Of a DNA stretch of 64,000 nt, positions 1 through 9,728 are shown piece by piece. The number at the start of each line of letters is the position of its first letter. Within the stretch, counting starts at the first letter, position 1. The DNA comes from Paracoccaceae bacterium (lineage in GTDB: Bacteria > Pseudomonadota > Alphaproteobacteria > Rhodobacterales > Rhodobacteraceae), in assembly GCA_014872875.1 (NCBI GenBank), contig WKFI01000002.1, positions 1 to 64,000 of the forward strand, in the 5' to 3' direction. The notes below the pieces were generated by a model. It searched no databases. It saw nothing but the letters and a program-made list of their open reading frames with translations, and was not told the origin of the DNA. Both the position numbers and the translations under genes were made by a program.

Positions 1-90
1 CGGCCCCCCCCCCCCGCTGGAACACACTGACAGAACCGAACGCGCCGCGCGCGCGTCCATGGCAGCAACCTTGAAGACAGGAGGTGTGCC

Positions 91-2274
91 GTGGACATGA
101 AACGCACCCTCAGATCCTGTTTGGCCGCTCTTGCCCTGTTCATTGGCACCTTGGCCGCAGGTCCGACGCAAGCCGACAGTCTTGCATCTTTCCTTCCCGA
201 AATCGAACCCGCCGAGCTGGTGCCCGAGGCAGATGGCTTTGGTCCGATCCGCGATGACATCCCGGTCGCTCCGGTCCTGAAAGGGGGCGATACGGTCGCC
301 TGGGCATTCCTGACCTCGGATTTCGTCGGCACCACCGGCTATTCCGGCAAACCCATCCATGTGGTCGCCGCCATTGACCCGGACGCGGTGCTGACCGGGG
401 TCAATCTGATCAAACACTCCGAACCGATTGTTCTGATCGGCATTCCAAATTCGAAAATGGTCAAACTGACCGAAGGCTATGCCGGGCTGGATCTCAAGGC
501 CGAAGCCGCCGCAGGTGGTGACGCGCATGATCTGGACATCATTTCCGGTGCGACAGTCACGATCATGGTGATCGACGACAGCCTTGTGCGTGCGGGCATC
601 AAGGTCGCGCGGGCGTTGGGGCTGGGGGGATTGTCTCCCGTTCAGCCAGATGGTCCCCGCCGCGAGGTCGACATTCAAATGGTCGAGGTGCTGGATTGGC
701 ACACATTGTCCGGTGATGGTTCGGTGCGGCGCATGACCTTGGATGTGGGTCAAGTGAACCAGGCATTCGAGGCAACCGGCGACCAACGCGCCATCAAGCG
801 CCCTGAACCAGGCGAGCCGGGCGACACCTTCATCGACATGCATATGGCTGTGGTCTCGGTCCCCTCGATCGGAAAATCCTTGTTGGGTGAGGGGGAATAC
901 AAGAACCTGACAGACTGGCTGGAGCCGGGTGAACACGCGATCCTCGTCTTGGGTCGGGGGGCCTACAGCTTTAAGGGATCGGGTTATGTACGCGGCGGGA
1001 TTTTCGACCGGATCCAACTGATCCAGGGCGACCGGTCGGTGCGTTTCTTTGACCGGCAGCAGAAGCGTCTACGCGAAGTTTCCGCTGATGGCGCGCCCAG
1101 CTTTACCGAGCTCGACATTTTCAAGATCCCGGCAGATGCGGAATTCGACCCGGCCGCACCCTTCCGTCTGCAGCTTTTGGTGCAGCGGGCTGTAGGTGCG
1201 GTGGACAAGATCTTTCTGACCTTCGATCTGGGCTACAAGCTGCCGGAACAATACCTGCTGCCGGTGGCCAAACCGCAGGTGGTGGATGACGCGACCGAAG
1301 AAGCCGCCGCCAAGGCCGAGCTGTGGCAGCGCATCTGGCGCGACCGCACGATCGAAATCGGTGTCCTGGGCGTCATGCTTCTGGTGCTGACCGCGACTTT
1401 CTTCTTCCAGTTTCAGGCCACCATGAACGCGCGGACCTTCCTGTGGTTCCGCATGGGGTTCCTGACGGTGACACTGTTCTTCCTGGGCTGGTATGCGAAT
1501 GCGCAACTGTCGGTCGTGAACCTGATGGCGCTGGCCGGATCCCTGCGTGGCGGGTTTACCTGGGATGCCTTCCTGCTGGATCCGTTGGTCTTCATTCAAT
1601 GGTTCGCGGTTGCTGCTGCACTGCTCTTCTGGGGGCGGGGTGCCTATTGCGGCTGGCTGTGCCCGTTCGGCGCGCTGCAGGAACTGACGAACCGCATCGC
1701 GCGCGTCCTGAAAGTACCGCAGTGGACACTGCCTTGGGGCCTGCACGAACGCCTCTGGCCAGCAAAATACATGATCTTCCTTGGGCTGTTCGGTCTGTCG
1801 ATGATCTCGATCCCTCTGGCAGAGCAATACGCAGAAATCGAGCCCTTCAAGACCGCAATCATCCTGAAATTCATCCGCGACTGGCCATTCGTCGTCTTTG
1901 CTCTGGCTCTCCTGTTGATTGGCCTGTTCATCGAACGGTTCTATTGCCGCTATCTGTGCCCGCTGGGAGCAGCGCTGGCGATCCCGGCGCGGATGCGGAT
2001 GTTCGACTGGCTCAAACGCTACAAGGAATGCGGCAATCCCTGCCAGACCTGCCGCAATGAATGCCCCGTTCAGGCGATCCACCCCACGGGTGAGATCAAC
2101 CCGAACGAGTGCGTGGACTGCCTGCATTGTCAGGTTCTCTACCAATCCGAGAGCAAGTGCCCGGTGGTGATCAAACAGATCAAACGCCGCGCCAAGGTGG
2201 GGTCTGCAGATCCCAAACCGTCTCTCGGCCAACCCCCGGCGAACCATCCGAACGCCAAAGTGAACCCCACCTGA
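91..2274 (+). CDS. nosR: NosR, nitrous oxide reductase maturation/electron-transfer flavo-iron-sulfur protein
   Basis: NosR is a membrane protein needed for nosZ expression and for electron supply to periplasmic N2O reductase. The 727 residues show a signal peptide ending near residue 28. An FMN-binding periplasmic domain carries the covalent flavin motif SGAT, with the Thr at about residue 155. After about five membrane segments come two CxxxCP motifs (CGWLCP, CRYLCP) and a C-terminal polyferredoxin with Cys clusters ([12 protein letters not shown] and CVDCLHC). The GTG start is chosen because AGGAGGTG at 79-86 lies six bases before it; an in-frame ATG at 97 is an alternative. It is the first gene of nosRZDFYL, with 13 bases to nosZ. 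The 90 bases upstream show no clear FNR/NNR box, so the operon promoter may lie outside the window. Confidence 0.96.
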   Translation: MDMKRTLRSCLAALALFIGTLAAGPTQADSLASFLPEIEPAELVPEADGFGPIRDDIPVAPVLKGGDTVAWAFLTSDFVGTTGYSGKPIHVVAAIDPDAVLTGVNLIKHSEPIVLIGIPNSKMVKLTEGYAGLDLKAEAAAGGDAHDLDIISGATVTIMVIDDSLVRAGIKVARALGLGGLSPVQPDGPRREVDIQMVEVLDWHTLSGDGSVRRMTLDVGQVNQAFEATGDQRAIKRPEPGEPGDTFIDMHMAVVSVPSIGKSLLGEGEYKNLTDWLEPGEHAILVLGRGAYSFKGSGYVRGGIFDRIQLIQGDRSVRFFDRQQKRLREVSADGAPSFTELDIFKIPADAEFDPAAPFRLQLLVQRAVGAVDKIFLTFDLGYKLPEQYLLPVAKPQVVDDATEEAAAKAELWQRIWRDRTIEIGVLGVMLLVLTATFFFQFQATMNARTFLWFRMGFLTVTLFFLGWYANAQLSVVNLMALAGSLRGGFTWDAFLLDPLVFIQWFAVAAALLFWGRGAYCGWLCPFGALQELTNRIARVLKVPQWTLPWGLHERLWPAKYMIFLGLFGLSMISIPLAEQYAEIEPFKTAIILKFIRDWPFVVFALALLLIGLFIERFYCRYLCPLGAALAIPARMRMFDWLKRYKECGNPCQTCRNECPVQAIHPTGEINPNECVDCLHCQVLYQSESKCPVVIKQIKRRAKVGSADPKPSLGQPPANHPNAKVNPT

Positions 2275-2287
2275 AGGAGGAATGAAA

Positions 2288-4195
2288 ATGTCGGAACATG
2301 ACAAGAACCTCAACGTCACCCGTCGCGGTCTGCTGGGTGCCACCGCCACCGGCGCCGTTCTGGCGACAACCGGGATCGGCTCGACCCTGATGAGCGCGAA
2401 ACAGGCCAGTGCCGCCGCCAACGCGCATCTTGAGCCGGGTGAACTGGACGAATACTACGGTTTCTGGTCCTCGGGCCAGACCGGCGAGCTACGCATCCTG
2501 GGCGTCCCGTCCATGCGGGAACTGATGCGGGTTCCCGTGTTCAACCGCTGCTCGGCAACAGGCTGGGGCCAGACCAATGAATCGCTGAAGGTCTTGACCG
2601 AGGGCTTGCTGCCAAAAACCAAGGAATACCTGGCCGCAAACGGCAAGGTCACATACGACAACGGCGACCTGCACCACCCGCATATGTCGTTCACCGACGG
2701 GGTTTATGACGGCCGTTATCTGTTCATGAATGACAAGGCCAACACCCGCGTAGCCCGGGTACGCTGCGACGTGATGAAATGCGACAAGATCATCGAGATC
2801 CCGAACGCGCATGACATCCACGGTTTGCGGCCGCAGAAATACCCGCGCACCGGCTATGTCTTTGCGAACGGCGAACATGAAGCACCGCTGGTCAATGACG
2901 GCATGATCCTCGACAACCCCGATGAGTATGTGAACATCTTCACCGCCATCGACGGCGACACCATGGAAGTCGCCTGGCAGGTCATCGTTTCGGGTAACCT
3001 GGACAATTGCGATGCCGATTATCAGGGCAAGTACGCCTTTGCGACCTCGTACAACTCGGAAATGGGGATGACCCTGGCCGAGATGACCGAAAACGAGATG
3101 GACCACGTTGTCATCTTCAACATCAAGGCCATCGAAGAGGCCGTGGCGGCCGGCAATTACGAAGAACTGAACGGCGTCAAGGTCGTGGATGGGCGCAAGG
3201 CGGCCAAGAGCCAGTTCACTCGCTATGTCCCGATCCCGAACAGCCCGCACGGCTGTAACGCGGCTCCGGACAAAAAACACATCATGATCAACGGCAAGCT
3301 CAGCCCGACCGTTTCTGTGATCGATGTCGAGAAAGTCGATGCCCTTTTTGCCGACAACGCCGAAGAACGGTCCTGCATCGTAGCGGAACCACAGCTGGGT
3401 CTTGGCCCGCTTCACACCGCGTTTGACAACAAGGGCAACGCCTATACCACGCTGTTCCTGGACAGCCAGGTGGTCAAATGGAACATCGAGGCCGCGATCA
3501 AGCAGTTTGCCGGCGAAGATGTCGATCCCATCCTCGACAAAGTCGATGTGCATTATCAGCCCGGCCACAACTCCACCTCGATGGGTGAAACCGCGAATGC
3601 TGACGGCAAGTGGCTGATTTCGATGAACAAGTTCTCGAAAGACAGGTTCCTGAATGTCGGCCCTCTGAAACCTGAAAACGAACAGCTGATCGATATTTCG
3701 GGTGACAAGATGAAGGTTGTGCATGACGGCCCGACCTTTGCAGAACCGCATGACTCGATCATCGTGCGCCGCGACATCGTGAACCCTGTGAACGTCTGGG
3801 ATCGTAACGACCCGATGTGGTCGGATGCGCGCAAACAGGCCGAAGCCGATGGTGTTGATCTGGACGATTGGCAGGACACTGTCATTCGCGACGGCGACAA
3901 GGTACGGGTCTACATCTCCAGCCAGGCACCGGAATTCGCGCTGGACAAGTTCTCGGTCAAACAGGGCGATGAGGTCACGATCTATGTCACCAACCTGGAT
4001 GACGTGGACGATGTGACCCACGGGTTGTGCATGGCCAACTTCGGCATCGCGATGGAGGTTGCACCGCAGGCCACGGCTTCGGTCACCTTCAAGGCCGAAC
4101 GTCCCGGCGTGCACTGGTATTACTGCCAGTGGTTCTGCCATGCGCTGCACATGGAAATGCGCGGCCGGATGTTTGTCGAACCGCGGGGGGCCTGA
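2288..4195 (+). CDS. nosZ: NosZ, nitrous oxide reductase (clade I, Tat-exported)
   Basis: Periplasmic multicopper enzyme reducing N2O to N2, the last step of denitrification. The N-terminus has a twin-arginine signal (TRRGLLG) followed by a hydrophobic stretch and an AxA site, as in clade I enzymes. The beta-propeller domain keeps the CuZ histidine contexts: HHPH at about residues 129-132, DIHG, SPHGC, GPLHT and GHNST. The C-terminal cupredoxin domain has the CuA motif C-x3-C (about C613 and C617) followed by His and Met ligands. Full length at 635 residues. An ATG at 2282 exists, but AGGAGG at 2275-2280 is only one base from it and seven bases from the ATG at 2288, so the latter is preferred. 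Flanked by nosR and nosD in one operon. Confidence 0.97.
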   Translation: MSEHDKNLNVTRRGLLGATATGAVLATTGIGSTLMSAKQASAAANAHLEPGELDEYYGFWSSGQTGELRILGVPSMRELMRVPVFNRCSATGWGQTNESLKVLTEGLLPKTKEYLAANGKVTYDNGDLHHPHMSFTDGVYDGRYLFMNDKANTRVARVRCDVMKCDKIIEIPNAHDIHGLRPQKYPRTGYVFANGEHEAPLVNDGMILDNPDEYVNIFTAIDGDTMEVAWQVIVSGNLDNCDADYQGKYAFATSYNSEMGMTLAEMTENEMDHVVIFNIKAIEEAVAAGNYEELNGVKVVDGRKAAKSQFTRYVPIPNSPHGCNAAPDKKHIMINGKLSPTVSVIDVEKVDALFADNAEERSCIVAEPQLGLGPLHTAFDNKGNAYTTLFLDSQVVKWNIEAAIKQFAGEDVDPILDKVDVHYQPGHNSTSMGETANADGKWLISMNKFSKDRFLNVGPLKPENEQLIDISGDKMKVVHDGPTFAEPHDSIIVRRDIVNPVNVWDRNDPMWSDARKQAEADGVDLDDWQDTVIRDGDKVRVYISSQAPEFALDKFSVKQGDEVTIYVTNLDDVDDVTHGLCMANFGIAMEVAPQATASVTFKAERPGVHWYYCQWFCHALHMEMRGRMFVEPRGA

Positions 4196-4198
4196 CCC

Positions 4199-5455
4199 AT
4201 GCGCTGGCTCCTGCTTGCAACGCTTCTGACGGGTGGCCCGCTTTGGGCTGCGGAGTGGGACGTGCCCAACCGGGCGGGAGCCATTGCAGACACCCTGGCA
4301 CAGGCGGCGGAGGGGGACACCCTCCGCCTTGCGCCCGGGGTTTACCATGAAACGATACTGCTTGATCGCCCCATCTCCCTGGACGGGGGCGGTCAGGCAA
4401 CCCTGGACGGTCGGGGGAACGGCAGCGTGGTCACCGTAACGGGACCCGATGTGACCGTCCGGGGGCTTTTGATCCGCGGCTCCGGCTCGGATCATGAACA
4501 GATCGACAGCGGTATCAAGCTGACCAAAACCGCGACACGCGCCCAGGTTCTGGACAACCGGCTGGAGGGCAATCTGTACGGCGTGGACATCCACGGCGCC
4601 CGGGATGCACGGGTTGCAGGCAACGTGATCCGGGGTCGGCTGGACCGGCACATGAATGCGCGCGGCAATGGCGTCTATGTCTGGAACGCGCCAGGCGCAG
4701 TGGTGGATGGCAATGATATCCAATATGGCCGCGACGGGATTTTCGTGAACTCGTCCAAGAAGAACACGTTCTCGAACAACCTGTTCCGAGACCTGCGCTT
4801 TGCGGTGCATTTCATGTATGCGGATCATTCGACCGTGTCGGGCAACGTCTCGCTCGGGAATGATCTGGGATATGCGGTCATGTTCACCAAGCGGGTGAAG
4901 GTGACGAACAATGTCTCGGTCGGGGACCGCGAACACGGTGTGATGCTGAACTATGCCAATGACAGCGTGATTTCCGGCAATGTGGTAAAAGGCGCGCAGG
5001 AGAAATGCACCTTTCTGTACAACGCCAACAAGAACGAATTCACCGACAACTGGTTCGAAGGCTGCGGTATCGGCATTCACTTTACCGCGGGCAGTGATCG
5101 TAACCGGATCGTAGGAAACTCCTTCGTCGGCAACCGAACCCAGGTCAAATATGTTTCGACCAAATGGGTGGAATGGTCCGAAGAGGGGCGCGGCAATTAC
5201 TGGTCCGATTTCGCAGCCTATGATGTGGACGGCAACGGCATTGCCGACGCGCCGTATCGCCCTAATGACAGCATGGATCATGTGCTGTGGACCCAACCGG
5301 CCGCCAAACTTCTGCTCGGCTCACCGGCTGTACAGCTGGTGCGCTGGTCCCAATCGGCTTTCCCCGCGCTGCTGCCCGGCGGCGTCGTGGACAGTCATCC
5401 CCTGATGCAACCCGTCGAACCCGACGCAAAATCAAAGGTGCCTCATGACGGATAA
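4199..5455 (+). CDS. nosD: NosD, periplasmic copper-site maturation protein (beta-helix)
   Basis: NosD is a periplasmic right-handed beta-helix protein required, with the NosFY ABC transporter, to assemble the CuZ cluster of NosZ. The 418 residues start with a Sec signal peptide (MRWLLLATLL...WAAEW). They continue as repeated parallel beta-helix/CASH-type coils, seen as recurring NxI/VxGN motifs such as GNVIRG, GNVSLG and GNSFVG. It starts three bases after the nosZ stop and its 3' end overlaps nosF by 11 bases, implying translational coupling. Length and position are standard for the family. Confidence 0.95.
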   Translation: MRWLLLATLLTGGPLWAAEWDVPNRAGAIADTLAQAAEGDTLRLAPGVYHETILLDRPISLDGGGQATLDGRGNGSVVTVTGPDVTVRGLLIRGSGSDHEQIDSGIKLTKTATRAQVLDNRLEGNLYGVDIHGARDARVAGNVIRGRLDRHMNARGNGVYVWNAPGAVVDGNDIQYGRDGIFVNSSKKNTFSNNLFRDLRFAVHFMYADHSTVSGNVSLGNDLGYAVMFTKRVKVTNNVSVGDREHGVMLNYANDSVISGNVVKGAQEKCTFLYNANKNEFTDNWFEGCGIGIHFTAGSDRNRIVGNSFVGNRTQVKYVSTKWVEWSEEGRGNYWSDFAAYDVDGNGIADAPYRPNDSMDHVLWTQPAAKLLLGSPAVQLVRWSQSAFPALLPGGVVDSHPLMQPVEPDAKSKVPHDG

Positions 5456-6338
5456 GGCCCTGAGTATTGAAAATGTGCAAAAGGACCGGGGCAAGACCCG
5501 GGTTCTGCACGATATCACACTGTCTCTGAAGCCCGGGGAGCGCGTGGCGCTGCTGGGCCACAACGGAGCCGGAAAATCCACTTTGATCAAGGCTATCCTG
5601 GGTCTGATCCCGCATGAGGCAGGGACCATCCGCATAGGCGATGCAATCCCCGGAAGCGGCACGGCCCGTCAGGACACCGCGTACCTGCCCGAAGCTGTTT
5701 CCTTTCACCCGGCGCTGACCGGGCGCGAACAACTGACACTGTTTGCACGGTTGTCCGGGCAGAAGGCCGATATCGAGGGGCTTTTGTCCCGCGTCGGGTT
5801 GGGCGACGCCATGGACCGGCGGATCGGGGCCTATTCCAAAGGTATGCGGCAGCGGTTGGGATTGGCACAGGTGTTGCTGGGCCAGCCGAAACTGGCCCTG
5901 CTGGATGAGCCGACATCTGGTCTCGACCCGATTTCACGGCAGGATCTGTATGCCATCATTGACGAACTGGCCGGGCAGGGCACCGCTGTGCTGATCGCCA
6001 GCCACGCCTTGACCGAGGTCGAGGCACGCACCGACCGGATCGCCATCCTGCGCAAAGGACGTTTGGTGGCCGATGACACACTGGCCAACCTGTCCGAAGC
6101 GGCAGGCCTGCCGATCCGGCTGCGGGTCCGCGCAGCCCAGAACCCCGACGCGCTGGCCCAGGCGATGGGCGGCACGCGGGTCAACGGCGCCTCGGTCGAG
6201 ATCCTGTGTGCCCCGGATCAGAAAATGCAGGCGTTGCGCCACATCGCTTCCATGGGGGATGCGGTGGCTGATCTGGACATGACCCCGCCACGCCTGGAAG
6301 ACCTGTATCGCCACTTTGCACAGGAGGACCTGTCATGA
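5445..6338 (+). CDS. nosF: NosF, ABC transporter ATPase for N2O reductase maturation
   Basis: Cytoplasmic ATPase of the NosDFY complex, which powers delivery of a sulfur species for CuZ assembly. Visible motifs are Walker A GHNGAGKST at residues 38-46, a signature-like SKGMRQR segment, Walker B LALLDEP followed by the D-loop SGLDP, and a switch-region ASHAL. The 297 residues carry the C-terminal extension usual for NosF. It overlaps nosD (11 bases) and nosY (ATGA, 4 bases), so it belongs to a tightly coupled operon. Confidence 0.95.
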   Translation: MTDKALSIENVQKDRGKTRVLHDITLSLKPGERVALLGHNGAGKSTLIKAILGLIPHEAGTIRIGDAIPGSGTARQDTAYLPEAVSFHPALTGREQLTLFARLSGQKADIEGLLSRVGLGDAMDRRIGAYSKGMRQRLGLAQVLLGQPKLALLDEPTSGLDPISRQDLYAIIDELAGQGTAVLIASHALTEVEARTDRIAILRKGRLVADDTLANLSEAAGLPIRLRVRAAQNPDALAQAMGGTRVNGASVEILCAPDQKMQALRHIASMGDAVADLDMTPPRLEDLYRHFAQEDLS

Positions 6339-7156
6339 CCCGGTTCCTGGCTATCACACGGGCAGAAATGCTGATCCTGCGCCGCAATCGCTGGCTGTTC
6401 ATGGCAACGCTGATCATGGTGCTCTTTGCCTTGGCCCTGACATTTGCAGGCAGCGCGCCCACTGGCACACTGGGCGTCGATATGCTGACGGTATCGGTTG
6501 CTTCGATGACGACCCTGTCGGTTTACCTCGCACCCTTGCTGGCTTTGATGATCTCGTTCGATGCCATAGCGGGGGAGTCCGACCGCGGCAGCCTCGCCTT
6601 GATCCTGACCTATCCGGCTGGTCGTGGAGAGATCCTGATGGGCAAGTTCACGGCTCATCTGGCGGCGCTGTCCTTTGCGATGATCGTGGGGTTCGGAACC
6701 GCCGGGGCGGTGGCAGCTTGGTTTGGCGGTGCCGGTGCCGAGAGTGTGCTGGCTCTGATCCGGCTGATCCTCACGTCCATTCTGCTGGGCGCCGTGTTCC
6801 TGGCGCTGGGATACCTGATGTCGTCGCTGGCCGGAGGCGCAACCGCCGCGGCGGGCCTTTCCGCCGGCCTCTGGCTCATCTTTGTCGTGCTTTATGATCT
6901 GGGCCTTTTGGGTGCTGTGGTCATGGACCAAAGCGGTGGCTTTACACAATCGGTCTTTCCTTGGGTGATGGTCGCCAACCCGGCCGATGCGTTCCGCCTT
7001 TGGAACATCGCGGGCTCCGAAGGTGTGGCGATCACCTCCGGTATGACCGGTGTGGCACAAGCCCTACCGGTCTGGGCGGCGCCTGCTTCGCTGCTTCTTT
7101 GGCCGGTTCTGGCCTTCACCCTGGCCCGATTGGCGTTTCGGAGGGTTGAGCCATGA
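6335..7156 (+). CDS. nosY: NosY, ABC transporter permease for N2O reductase maturation
   Basis: Integral membrane permease partner of NosF. The 273 residues contain about six hydrophobic segments, starting near residues 22-40 and ending in a segment rich in Leu and Trp close to the C-terminus. A conserved ABC-2 family stretch DAIAGESDRGSL lies in the first cytoplasmic loop. The start ATG overlaps the nosF stop by four bases, and its stop overlaps the nosL start in the same way. ABC-2 type permeases are hard to tell apart on sequence; the operon context makes the NosY call secure. Confidence 0.93.
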   Translation: MTRFLAITRAEMLILRRNRWLFMATLIMVLFALALTFAGSAPTGTLGVDMLTVSVASMTTLSVYLAPLLALMISFDAIAGESDRGSLALILTYPAGRGEILMGKFTAHLAALSFAMIVGFGTAGAVAAWFGGAGAESVLALIRLILTSILLGAVFLALGYLMSSLAGGATAAAGLSAGLWLIFVVLYDLGLLGAVVMDQSGGFTQSVFPWVMVANPADAFRLWNIAGSEGVAITSGMTGVAQALPVWAAPASLLLWPVLAFTLARLAFRRVEP

Positions 7157-7671
7157 AAAAACTGTTGATCATCGCTGCGCTGGCTTTGGTGGCCTGCAAG
7201 GAGGACGTGGCCGATACCCCTCCTGATCCGGTTGAAATGACGGAAACCGCGCTCAGTTTCTTCTGCCAGATGAATATTGCCGAACACGGCGGGCCCAAAG
7301 GTCAAATCCACCTTGACGGCTACCCTGCGCCATTGTTCTTTGCCCAGGCCAGGGATCTTGTAGCCTACCTGAAAAGCCCGGAACGGGACGCCAAGATCAC
7401 TGCCATCTATGTAAGTGACATGGGCGCCGCAGAGTCTTGGCAGACGCCCGGCAGATCGAACTGGATCAATGCCGAAACGGCCGTTTTTGTGGTTGGTGGA
7501 AATGTCGCCGGAGGCATGGGCGCGCCGGAGATTGTTCCTTTTGGGACATCCGAGGCGGCTGAGGTTTTTGCCGCAAAGTATGGCGGGCAGGTCATGCCAC
7601 TGACCGATATTCCAGATGACGCAGTCTTGGGGCCGGTGGATCTGGATCAGGTGCTGGAAACACCGGCCTGA
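7153..7671 (+). CDS. nosL: NosL, copper chaperone lipoprotein
   Basis: Outer-face lipoprotein that binds Cu(I) and hands it to NosDFY/NosZ. A short lipoprotein signal ends in the lipobox LVAC, with lipidated Cys at residue 15. The family copper-binding motif is seen as FCQMNI followed by EHGGPKGQI. At 172 residues it is full length. It overlaps nosY by four bases and is the last nos gene here; no nosX (apbE-like) gene follows, and the next 390 bases are non-coding. Confidence 0.93.
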   Translation: MKKLLIIAALALVACKEDVADTPPDPVEMTETALSFFCQMNIAEHGGPKGQIHLDGYPAPLFFAQARDLVAYLKSPERDAKITAIYVSDMGAAESWQTPGRSNWINAETAVFVVGGNVAGGMGAPEIVPFGTSEAAEVFAAKYGGQVMPLTDIPDDAVLGPVDLDQVLETPA

Positions 7672-8064
7672 CCGCCTTTACCGACAGGTGGTCATTACTA
7701 CGGTGCATACGGGTGGGCAGGGCTCAGCAGGTCGATCCTGCAGGCGCACAGTCGGCTTTGGAGTTTTGACTGGCTGTGATCAAACATCCCAAGCGATGTA
7801 AATCCCGGAGCAGATCAGGCGCAGATGATGCGGCATCCGAAAATCCGAACGACTGTAGATCAAAACGGATTAATGCTTTGATTTTTGATGTACTTTTGGG
7901 ACAATTCCCCACGGTTTTCAGACATTTTTTTACGTCCTTTTACGCTGCGGTACGCTTGGCGGGCGCGATCACACATGTTTGAATACTAACTCCATCGCAC
8001 TATAGTTTTCGCCATCGCCAGACAGCCTCTGAACGGGGTGCGATACGTCATAATGGAGTTTTAC
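7672..8064. other. Intergenic region between nosL and the sulfatase gene
   Basis: About 390 bases with no convincing gene. The right half (7850-8000) is much richer in A+T than its surroundings and probably holds the sulfatase promoter. Three TACG-containing units follow each other at roughly helical-turn spacing between about 7931 and 7955. ATCAA and TTGAT half-sites at 7859-7881 are in the wrong orientation for an FNR box. Short open frames on both strands here have no start signals and no recognisable motif. I see no clear terminator after nosL. Confidence 0.5.
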
Positions 8065-9666
8065 ATGTTTAGTAGATTAGGGAAGGCAGGACGAGCGGCC
8101 AGTTGGCTTGTCGTGATGTCGGTTGCCCTGGTTCCGATCAAATCCTTGGCCCAGGACAATCAGAACAAACCCAACATTCTGGTGATCTGGGGGGATGATG
8201 TGGGCCAGTCCAACATCTCGGCCTACACAATGGGTCTGATGGGCTATCGCACACCGAATATCGACCGGATTGCCGAAGAAGGCATGATATTCACCGACTA
8301 TTATGGTGAACAATCCTGCACAGCCGGGCGATCCTCATACATCATGGGCCAATCGGTGTTTCGGACCGGCCTGTCCAAGGTTGGCCTGCCGGGCGCCAAA
8401 GAAGGCATGCAGGAAGAAGACCCGACCATCGCGGGCCTGCTCAAGGCCGAAGGATATGTCACTGGTCAGTTCGGCAAAAACCACTTGGGCGACCGGGATG
8501 AGCATCTGCCAACCAACCACGGGTTCGACGAATTTTTCGGTAACCTTTACCACCTGAACGCCGAGGAAGAGCCGGAAAACTACGATTATCCCGGGGACGC
8601 CGTTCTGGGTGATGGCCGTACCTTCCGCGAGGCCTATGGTCCGCGCGGCGTGATCAAGTCGTCGGCAGATGGCCAGATCGAAGACACCGGCCCGCTTACC
8701 AAGAAACGCATGGAAACCGTGGATGATGAAACCGTGGCTGCCGCCATCGACTTCATCAAGCGCGCCAATGATCAGGGCAAACCGTTCTATGTCTGGTGGA
8801 ATGGAACCCGGATGCACTTCCGCACCCATGTCAGCGATGAACGTCAAGCGATGGCCAATGAAATCGTTGGCAAAAATGTCGATGAATACACCGCGGGCAT
8901 GATCGAACACGATATGCATGTGGGGCAGTTGCTGGACCTCATCGACGAACTGGGTCTGACCGACAGCACCATCGTGCACTATTCGACCGACAATGGTCCG
9001 CATTACAACACCTGGCCTGACGCGGCCGCGACGCCCTTCTTTGGTGAAAAGAACACCAACTGGGAAGGCGGCTGGCGGGTTCCGTCCATGGTGCGCTGGC
9101 CTGGCCAGATCGAAGCCGGATCGGTTTCGAACCAGATCATGCACCACATGGACTGGTTGCCGACCTTAATGGCTGCGGCAGGCAATCCGGATATCAAGGA
9201 GCAGCTGAAAGAGGGTGGTGTTCAGGCTATTGGTCGTGAATACAAAGTGCACCTGGACGGCTACAACTTCCTGCCGCACCTGACTGGTCAGGAAGCCAAG
9301 GGCCCGCGCGACGAAATCTTCTATTTCTCGGATGACGGTGATCTGACGGCGCTGCGCTGGCAGGACTGGAAACTGGTCTTCATGGAGCAGAAGGAATACG
9401 CGACCCTGCGTGCCTGGATGGAGCCGTTCACGGTGCTGCGCATCCCGTTGATCTTCAACCTGCGCCGCGACCCGTATGAAAGGTCCTATCGCACCTCGAA
9501 CACCTACTATGACTGGCTGCTGGACCGTGCCTATTTCCTGGTGCCTGCACAGCAGTTCGTCGGTCAGTTCTTGGCCACCTTCCAGGAGTTCCCGCCGCGT
9601 CAGAAAGCGGCAAGCTTCTCGCTGGATCAGGTGATGGAAAAAATGACCGCCCCGGTAAACCACTAG
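8065..9666 (+). CDS. Periplasmic type I (formylglycine) sulfatase
   Basis: Hydrolyses a sulfate ester; the substrate is unknown. A signal peptide precedes the sulfatase domain, which opens with the metal-binding WGDD motif. The active-site motif is CTAGR, with the Cys at about residue 85; it fits the C-x-(P/A)-x-R consensus for conversion to formylglycine. Also present are GKNHLG, with conserved Lys and His, and STDNGPH, which supplies further metal ligands. The 533 residues end without a membrane anchor. The ATG at 8065 is chosen because GGAG at 8055-8058 precedes it by six bases; an in-frame GTG at 8038 and ATG at 8053 lack this. No maturase gene lies nearby. The gene ends in a strong terminator shared with the convergent cytochrome gene. 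Confidence 0.88.
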   Translation: MFSRLGKAGRAASWLVVMSVALVPIKSLAQDNQNKPNILVIWGDDVGQSNISAYTMGLMGYRTPNIDRIAEEGMIFTDYYGEQSCTAGRSSYIMGQSVFRTGLSKVGLPGAKEGMQEEDPTIAGLLKAEGYVTGQFGKNHLGDRDEHLPTNHGFDEFFGNLYHLNAEEEPENYDYPGDAVLGDGRTFREAYGPRGVIKSSADGQIEDTGPLTKKRMETVDDETVAAAIDFIKRANDQGKPFYVWWNGTRMHFRTHVSDERQAMANEIVGKNVDEYTAGMIEHDMHVGQLLDLIDELGLTDSTIVHYSTDNGPHYNTWPDAAATPFFGEKNTNWEGGWRVPSMVRWPGQIEAGSVSNQIMHHMDWLPTLMAAAGNPDIKEQLKEGGVQAIGREYKVHLDGYNFLPHLTGQEAKGPRDEIFYFSDDGDLTALRWQDWKLVFMEQKEYATLRAWMEPFTVLRIPLIFNLRRDPYERSYRTSNTYYDWLLDRAYFLVPAQQFVGQFLATFQEFPPRQKAASFSLDQVMEKMTAPVNH

Positions 9667-9689
9667 AACAAAGGTCAAACTGGCATTGG

Positions 9690-9721
9690 AACCGGCCCTT
9701 ATATGGGGCCGGTTTTTTTTT
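9690..9721. terminator. Rho-independent terminator between convergent genes
   Basis: A 9-bp perfect stem (AACCGGCCC with GGGCCGGTT), a 7-base loop and a run of nine T follow the sulfatase stop by 24 bases. It ends seven bases before the stop of the convergent cytochrome gene. It works best in the + direction because only that side has the long T run. Confidence 0.9.
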
Positions 9722-9728
9722 GTTTCTC

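Noticed and set aside
4-15. Run of 12 C at the window start
   Set aside because: Could suggest a phase-variable tract, but it lies at the edge, upstream of nosR and not in a readable promoter or gene; it may also be an assembly artefact.
1069-2421. Long minus-strand open frame of 450 codons opposite nosR
   Set aside because: It is a shadow of a high-GC gene; composition is Arg/His/Gln-rich and no domain is seen. The same holds for the 935-codon frame opposite nosZ-nosD and the 732-codon frame opposite pstA-phoU.
7853-7890. ATCAA and TTGAT half-sites as an FNR box
   Set aside because: The half-sites are in inverted order and the spacing is far from the TTGAT-N4-ATCAA consensus.
7724-7982. 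Short open frames of 62-68 codons after nosL
   Set aside because: No ribosome site, no family motif and AT-biased codon use unlike the neighbours.
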